A DNA stretch of 10,249 bases. It comes from an uncultured cyanobacterium. Its GTDB lineage: Bacteria; Cyanobacteriota; Cyanobacteriia; CACIAM-69d. Position 1 is the stretch's first letter. Each line of letters opens with the position of its first letter. This document shows, one piece after another, positions 7,078 to 10,249 of this stretch. Under the pieces are notes generated by a model. The model worked only from the letters and a program-made list of their open reading frames with translations, made no database searches and was not told the DNA's origin. The DNA lies in NCBI GenBank assembly GCA_937894105.1, contig CALCTI010000548.1, forward strand, positions 1 to 10,249. The letters are read 5' to 3'. Position numbers and translations under genes: made by a program.

Positions 7078-7674
7078 CTACTCGCCGACCACCGTTTCCC
7101 GGGGACGCTCCGGCAATGCCAAATCTGTTTCAGCAGGCATCCCCGTCTCTGGATCTTCCATCAGCAAATCCCGGCGCGCCAGAACGATCGCCCCAATCAT
7201 CGCCATCAGCAACAATACTGACGCCACCTCAAAAGGCAATAAATAATCACTAAACAAATGCTTAGCCAAAGCAATCACAGAAGAGTCAACCTGCGTCACC
7301 CCTTCAGCAAGCTGCCATGGGGTAATCACCGTCACCGTCCCTAACAGGGCGAACAAACCAAAGCAAACCACCGCTGTCAGTAGCTGGCGCAGTAATAGCC
7401 CAGTCTCCCTCTGATAATCCTGACGCTTATTAACCAGCATCACCCCAAATAAAATCAGCACGTTAACCGCGCCCACATAAACCAGAATTTGGGCAGCAGC
7501 CACAAAATCCGCATTCAGCAATAAATACAGCCCTGCCATGCTAGAAAAGGTCAACCCCAACAGAAACGCTGAGTACACAACACTCGGAGATAGAACCACT
7601 CCCAGTGCCGCCCCCAGCATTAGAAGCGTCAAAACGCCAAAAGAAACTAGCTGAACGACCTCACTCAGATTCAC
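7078..7674 (-). CDS. ndhG: NDH-1 subunit 6, NdhG (NuoJ-like)
   Basis: A 198-residue membrane subunit of NDH-1, homologous to NuoJ, sitting between NdhA and the proton-pumping subunits. Five helices are visible at about 8-28, 31-52, 57-81, 96-118 and 143-166. The diagnostic TM3 region FVAAAQILVYVGAVNVLILF at 57-76 is intact. The polar C-terminal tail (167-198) is rich in Glu and Pro and faces the cytosol or stroma-like side. The start is a GTG at 7674, supported by GAGAGG 5 nt upstream. It lies 80 bp after the ndhI stop and 75 bp before ndhE in the canonical order. The length is normal and nothing is missing. Confidence 0.97.
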   Translation of the reverse strand: MNLSEVVQLVSFGVLTLLMLGAALGVVLSPSVVYSAFLLGLTFSSMAGLYLLLNADFVAAAQILVYVGAVNVLILFGVMLVNKRQDYQRETGLLLRQLLTAVVCFGLFALLGTVTVITPWQLAEGVTQVDSSVIALAKHLFSDYLLPFEVASVLLLMAMIGAIVLARRDLLMEDPETGMPAETDLALPERPRETVVGE

Positions 7675-7754
7675 AATGCCCTCTCTAGTTCCTGATAAGT
7701 CCTAAATTAATCCCGATTTTTGAAGCTAGCCCTTTAAACAAAATCCTAGCCCTA

Positions 7755-8360
7755 TCACTCAACCTCAACCGGAGCCTCAGCGTTCTCCTTTTCAATAATT
7801 TCCTCAGGACGCAACCCAGCCCGACGGGCACTGTCAGGAACACCATGGGGATCCATTTCCCCTTTAGGCAAATAAGCCAACTCCCGCAAAGGCGTCACCA
7901 TTGGGTCATCAGTAACCTTATAAGGTAAGCGTCCCAGAGCCACACTATCAAAATTCAGATCATGACGATCATAGGAAGATAACTCGTACTCTTCCGTCAT
8001 GGACAGGCAATTGGTGGGGCAATACTCAACACAATTACCGCAAAAGATACAGACCCCAAAGTCGATGCTATAGCTTTTTAATTCTTTTTTCCGCGCTGCC
8101 TTGTTGTATTCGTAATCCACAACCGGCAAGTTGATCGGACAAACCCGTACGCAAACTTCGCACGCAATACATTTGTCATATTCAAAGTGAATTCGCCCCC
8201 GGTAGCGCTCCGACGGCACTAGTTTCTCATAGGGATATTGCACCGTAACCGGGCGACGCTGCATATGGTCAAAAGTGACGGACAAACCTTGGCCAATGTA
8301 CTTTGCAGCTTGGGCGGCTTCGCTTGCGTAATCACCAACTTTCTTAAGAAATTTCAGCAT
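7755..8360 (-). CDS. ndhI: NDH-1 subunit I, NdhI (NuoI-like, two 4Fe-4S clusters)
   Basis: A peripheral-arm subunit carrying two [4Fe-4S] clusters that pass electrons toward the quinone site. Taking the ATG at 8358-8360 gives 201 residues beginning MLKFLKKVGDYASEA. The cluster ligands are C64, C67, C70, C74 in CIACEVCVRVCP and C104, C107, C110, C114 in CIFCGNCVEYCP, each four-Cys set complete. The segment TFDHMQRRPVTVQYPYEKL at 29-47 is typical of the family. A GTG four codons upstream (8372) is also possible, but the ATG matches the usual start of homologues; the Shine-Dalgarno (GAG-rich, 8-11 nt upstream) is weak for both. The acidic C-terminus (EKENAEAPVEVE) is a variable tail. It is separated from ndhA by about 160 bp, the largest gap inside the block. 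Confidence 0.97.
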   Translation of the reverse strand: MLKFLKKVGDYASEAAQAAKYIGQGLSVTFDHMQRRPVTVQYPYEKLVPSERYRGRIHFEYDKCIACEVCVRVCPINLPVVDYEYNKAARKKELKSYSIDFGVCIFCGNCVEYCPTNCLSMTEEYELSSYDRHDLNFDSVALGRLPYKVTDDPMVTPLRELAYLPKGEMDPHGVPDSARRAGLRPEEIIEKENAEAPVEVE

Positions 8361-8520
8361 GGGGCGACTCACTCTCTTGCTGGGTACTTATACCAGGGTA
8401 ATTTAATTTCGGAATAAAGATAAGGCTAGAAACCTATCCATAAAGTCAATAAAACTGATCCGCAAAATCAGCGCCTTTAATATCAGTTCCACTAATAATT
8501 CTTTGGTTTGAAGCTAACCC

Positions 8521-9639
8521 TTAGCCGCCAAAAAATGCAGGAAATGTGATTTTCAACGCAGCGGTAAGCAACAAGTTGACCAAGGCAACAGGTAGTAAAA
8601 ACTTCCAACCTAAATCCAACAGTTGGTCAATGCGAACACGGGGTACCGTCCAGCGCAATAACACTGCGAGGAAGACCAATAGATAAGCCTTTAGGACCAC
8701 CATGATGATGCCCAAGGAGGCGGTGATCACCTGCAGCCAAGGCGTTGTCGGGTCCAGTCCCAATAGGCTAGTAATCCAATCCACAGAAACGGGTAGTTCC
8801 CATCCCCCTAGGTAGAGAATCGCCACCAATAGGGCGGACAAGATTAGGTTGACGTAGGACCCCAAGTAGAACAAAGCAAAACGCATACCGCCGTACTCGG
8901 TTTGGTACCCGGCCACCAGCTCCTCCTCTGCTTCAGGAAGGTCAAAGGGAAGGCGTTCACACTCCGCTAGGGCGGCCACCCAAAAAATCAAAAAGCCCAC
9001 CGGCTGACGCCACAGATTCCATCCTAAAATGCCGTAACCGGACTGCTGACCGACGATATCAACGGTGCTGAGGGAGTTGGACATCATAACGATCGCCAAC
9101 ACCGCCAATGCCAAAGGAATCTCATAGCTAATCGATTGCGCCGCCGCCCGAAGACCACCAAGCAAAGAATACTTATTGTTGGACGAATAGCCAGACATCA
9201 ACAGTCCCACCGGCGCAACGCTGGATAGGGCAATCCATAGAAATACCCCTAACCCCAGGTCGGTAATGTTCATATTTTGTCCAAAAGGAATAATCAGGTA
9301 AGACAAAAAGACCGGGACAACCACTAGGGCAGGACCAATGCTGAACAGCCAGGGATCAGCTTGGGCGGGAATAATATCTTCTTCGAACAAAAGCTTTAGT
9401 CCGTCGGCTACGGGCTGCAAGGTACCCAGGGGTCCGGCATACTCAGGACCCACACGCTGTTGGGCGGCGGCGGACACTTTTCGCTCTAGCCACACCACAA
9501 CCAATACGCCAACGGTGGCGGAAATTAGCATTAGCAACAGGGGGAGGGGAATCCAAACCACTTTGGCCAGCTGGGGCGGTAACCCGAGGCTGGTTAATAG
9601 TTGAATAAAGCTGCCCTGTAAGTCGATTCCTGGTGACAT
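8521..9639 (-). CDS. ndhA: NDH-1 subunit 1, NdhA (NuoH-like)
   Basis: A 372-residue, roughly eight-helix membrane subunit that links the peripheral arm to the membrane arm and forms much of the quinone channel. Visible landmarks are WLERKVSAAAQQRVGPEYAG at 50-69, LQPVADGLKLLFEED at 74-88, and the acidic quinone-site loop beginning AECERLPFDLPEAEEELVAG at 225-244 and continuing to YGGMRFA at 249-255. Hydrophobic helices lie near 29-50, 101-118, 129-149, 172-187, 213-226, 257-279, 303-330 and 346-362. Length matches cyanobacterial NdhA. The ATG at 9639 begins the first gene of the ndhA-I-G-E-nadK run, but no Shine-Dalgarno precedes it, which is common in cyanobacteria. A consensus -10 on the minus strand at 9831-9826 would give a leader of about 180 nt. 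Confidence 0.97.
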   Translation of the reverse strand: MSPGIDLQGSFIQLLTSLGLPPQLAKVVWIPLPLLLMLISATVGVLVVVWLERKVSAAAQQRVGPEYAGPLGTLQPVADGLKLLFEEDIIPAQADPWLFSIGPALVVVPVFLSYLIIPFGQNMNITDLGLGVFLWIALSSVAPVGLLMSGYSSNNKYSLLGGLRAAAQSISYEIPLALAVLAIVMMSNSLSTVDIVGQQSGYGILGWNLWRQPVGFLIFWVAALAECERLPFDLPEAEEELVAGYQTEYGGMRFALFYLGSYVNLILSALLVAILYLGGWELPVSVDWITSLLGLDPTTPWLQVITASLGIIMVVLKAYLLVFLAVLLRWTVPRVRIDQLLDLGWKFLLPVALVNLLLTAALKITFPAFFGG

Positions 9640-9795
9640 AAACGGGTTTTATAGTGGGAAATCTAGATCGGGAAACTCAAATCGGTGGACTTCAGCAATG
9701 GGGCTGGCAGGGTTGAGGATCTTTAAAAACAATAATTCTTTTGAACTCAGAGTTGCTGTTCATAAAGAGCTATTTTTTAGCTGACACGATTAGTC

Positions 9796-9809
9796 GTATT
9801 AATAGCTAC
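9796..9809. promoter_or_regulatory. NtcA-like palindrome GTA-N8-TAC
   Basis: GTA at 9796-9798 and TAC at 9807-9809 are exactly eight bases apart, the binding pattern of the nitrogen regulator NtcA. Relative to the ndhA promoter it lies just downstream of the -10, a place that would suit repression. On the plus strand a loose TAN3T (TATCTT, 9830-9835) begins 20 nt after it. The bare six-base pattern should occur about once per 4 kb by chance, so this is only a candidate. Confidence 0.3.
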
Positions 9810-9825
9810 CGCAGGGCCATCGCCT

Positions 9826-9854
9826 ATTATATCTTTACGTGGGTTTTGCAATGA
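9826..9854 (-). promoter_or_regulatory. Probable promoter of the ndhA-I-G-E-nadK operon
   Basis: The minus strand carries a perfect TATAAT (9831-9826). A weak -35, TCATTG (9854-9849), stands 17 nt upstream. Initiation would be near 9819, giving a leader of about 180 nt that contains a 5-bp hairpin (AGCTA 9768-9772, TAGCT 9778-9782) and the palindrome at 9796-9809. No better promoter is visible closer to ndhA. Confidence 0.45.
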
Positions 9855-9943
9855 ACACGAAAAATAATCTCCGTGTTTTTCATCCCGAAGTCACCCTTGA
9901 AACTTTCATTGAAAGTCTCAATTTGATGCAATTCTCAAGTTGA
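9851..9943 (+). CDS. Candidate 30-residue small ORF in the ndhA/raf1 spacer
   Basis: ATG at 9851 to TGA at 9941-9943 encodes 30 residues beginning MNTKNNLRVFHPEVTLETFI and ending SLNLMQFSS. The peptide is soluble-looking, with an amphipathic second half (TLETFIESLNLM), no membrane helix and no cysteine. The plus strand has a TATTAT at 9825-9830 that could serve as -10 for a short leader, but no clear -35, and the only Shine-Dalgarno-like bases are GTGGG about 6 nt before the ATG. I recognise no family. The same bases also form repeats that could be operator sequences, so coding is unproven. Confidence 0.22.
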   Translation: MNTKNNLRVFHPEVTLETFIESLNLMQFSS

Positions 9944-9950
9944 AAACATC
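9898..9950. repeat. Cluster of short direct and inverted repeats upstream of raf1
   Basis: TTGAAA occurs three times (9898, 9909 and 9940), TCTCAA twice (9916-9921 and 9933-9938), and CTTTCA (9903-9908) with TGAAAG (9910-9915) forms a 6-bp palindrome around one base. Such crowding in a promoter-proximal AT-rich stretch suggests a regulator binding zone, although part of it overlaps the small ORF at 9851-9943. Confidence 0.4.
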
Positions 9951-9961
9951 AAGGTTAGAAT
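9933..9961 (+). promoter_or_regulatory. Possible promoter for the gene starting at 10047
   Basis: TTCTCA (9933-9938) and TAGAAT (9956-9961) are 17 nt apart on the plus strand; the -10 is good, the -35 weak. Initiation near 9968 would give a leader of about 80 nt. The -35 lies inside the repeat cluster at 9898-9950. Confidence 0.3.
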
Positions 9962-10046
9962 TCGCCTTTTAGGGCTTATTTCCTCAAGGGAGTAAGCACT
10001 AATACTTAGACTACCCTATTTCCATCGTTTACTCAGTTGGTCTTCT

Positions 10047-10249
10047 ATGAGCAAGTCTCGTCAGCGTCGAAATCGGAAACAGCGACCAGGACTGCCCGCT
10101 GGGGCTGGCTTTTCCCCGTCGTCGAGTCAGTCTCCTGTGCCGAAGGGGTTTCAAAAGCCAATGGATGAGATTCCTGCTAGTGAGAGCGATCGCCTCATAG
10201 ACCAGCTACGAAAAAAGCAGGGATCCTGGGTGGAGTGGGGGCAAAGCTG
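10047..10249 (+). CDS. raf1: Probable RuBisCO accumulation factor Raf1, N-terminal part (cut by window edge)
   Basis: An open frame from ATG at 10047 runs 67 codons to the edge without a stop. It begins with a basic stretch (MSKSRQRRNRKQR), then a Ser/Pro-rich linker to about 40, then SDRLIDQLRKKQGSWVEWGQ at 47-66. That last segment resembles the start of the alpha-helical domain of cyanobacterial Raf1, a dimeric chaperone that helps RbcL dimers assemble into RuBisCO; from memory, homologues continue with a Cys-Gln-rich helix, which lies outside the window. The 38-residue basic leader is longer than I would expect, and ATG at 10161 (residue 39) could be the true start. No good Shine-Dalgarno precedes either. 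A GCGATCGC copy at 10186-10193 lies in the coding part. The identity rests on about 20 residues, so it is likely but not secure. Confidence 0.55.
   Translation, partial: MSKSRQRRNRKQRPGLPAGAGFSPSSSQSPVPKGFQKPMDEIPASESDRLIDQLRKKQGSWVEWGQS

Larger units (their letters stand above)
46..10193. repeat. HIP1-type octamer GCGATCGC, 12 dispersed copies
   Basis: Copies start at 46, 674, 1450, 1529, 1763, 1949, 2201, 3515, 4423, 4810, 6224 and 10186. All are inside coding regions. Chance would predict well under one copy in 10.2 kb at balanced base composition. HIP1 is an over-represented palindrome in many cyanobacterial genomes and is the main compositional sign of the host group. This entry marks the dispersed set, not one continuous repeat. 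Confidence 0.9.

Noticed and set aside
8455..8487. Small inverted repeats (CTGAT/ATCAG) in the ndhA-ndhI gap, read as a terminator
   Set aside because: Stems are only 5-6 bp, AT-rich and lack a T-run, and ndhI needs readthrough from ndhA.

Overview
The window looks like a chromosomal stretch from a cyanobacterium. Three things point there. It holds the ndhA-ndhI-ndhG-ndhE block of photosynthetic-type NDH-1. The octamer GCGATCGC (core of the HIP1 repeat) occurs 12 times in about 10.2 kb, where a fraction of one copy would be expected by chance. Individual proteins also have cyanobacterial character: a UPF0182 membrane protein, a short SppA, and the start of a probable RuBisCO accumulation factor. 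I do not name a genus.

Layout from left to right. (1) 6-707, minus: the N-terminal quarter of a UPF0182 membrane protein, stopped early. (2) 708-1041: an intergenic stretch with small inverted repeats. (3) 1042-2331, minus: a group I cysteine desulfurase. (4) 2332-2509: a spacer whose right part is a degenerate 13-bp tandem repeat touching the next stop codon. (5) 2510-4507, minus: a class A bifunctional penicillin-binding protein. (6) 4508-4749: a divergent promoter region. (7) 4750-5565, plus: a short SppA-type S49 peptidase. (8) 5566-5725: the gap between convergent genes, filled by a nested inverted repeat. (9) 5726-9639, minus: nadK preceded by ndhE, ndhG, ndhI and ndhA, read in the order ndhA-I-G-E-nadK. 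(10) 9640-10046: a long AT-rich divergent control region. (11) 10047 to the right edge, plus: the first 67 codons of a probable Raf1.

The right half is a metabolic unit. NdhA, NdhI, NdhG and NdhE are membrane and connecting subunits of the ferredoxin-plastoquinone oxidoreductase used in cyclic electron flow and respiration. NAD kinase, directly downstream on the same strand, makes NADP from NAD. The opposite neighbour of ndhA is probably a RuBisCO assembly chaperone, so the 9640-10046 spacer may separate electron-flow genes from a carbon-fixation gene. The left half mixes envelope maintenance (PBP, SppA) with sulfur mobilisation (cysteine desulfurase).

I found no rRNA, tRNA, CRISPR array, intact insertion sequence or obvious defence system. 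The best unexplained signals are the nested inverted repeat at 5587-5716, the 13-bp tandem repeat at 2405-2509, the early stop in the UPF0182 gene, and the ndhA/raf1 spacer with its palindromic site, repeats and 30-codon ORF.
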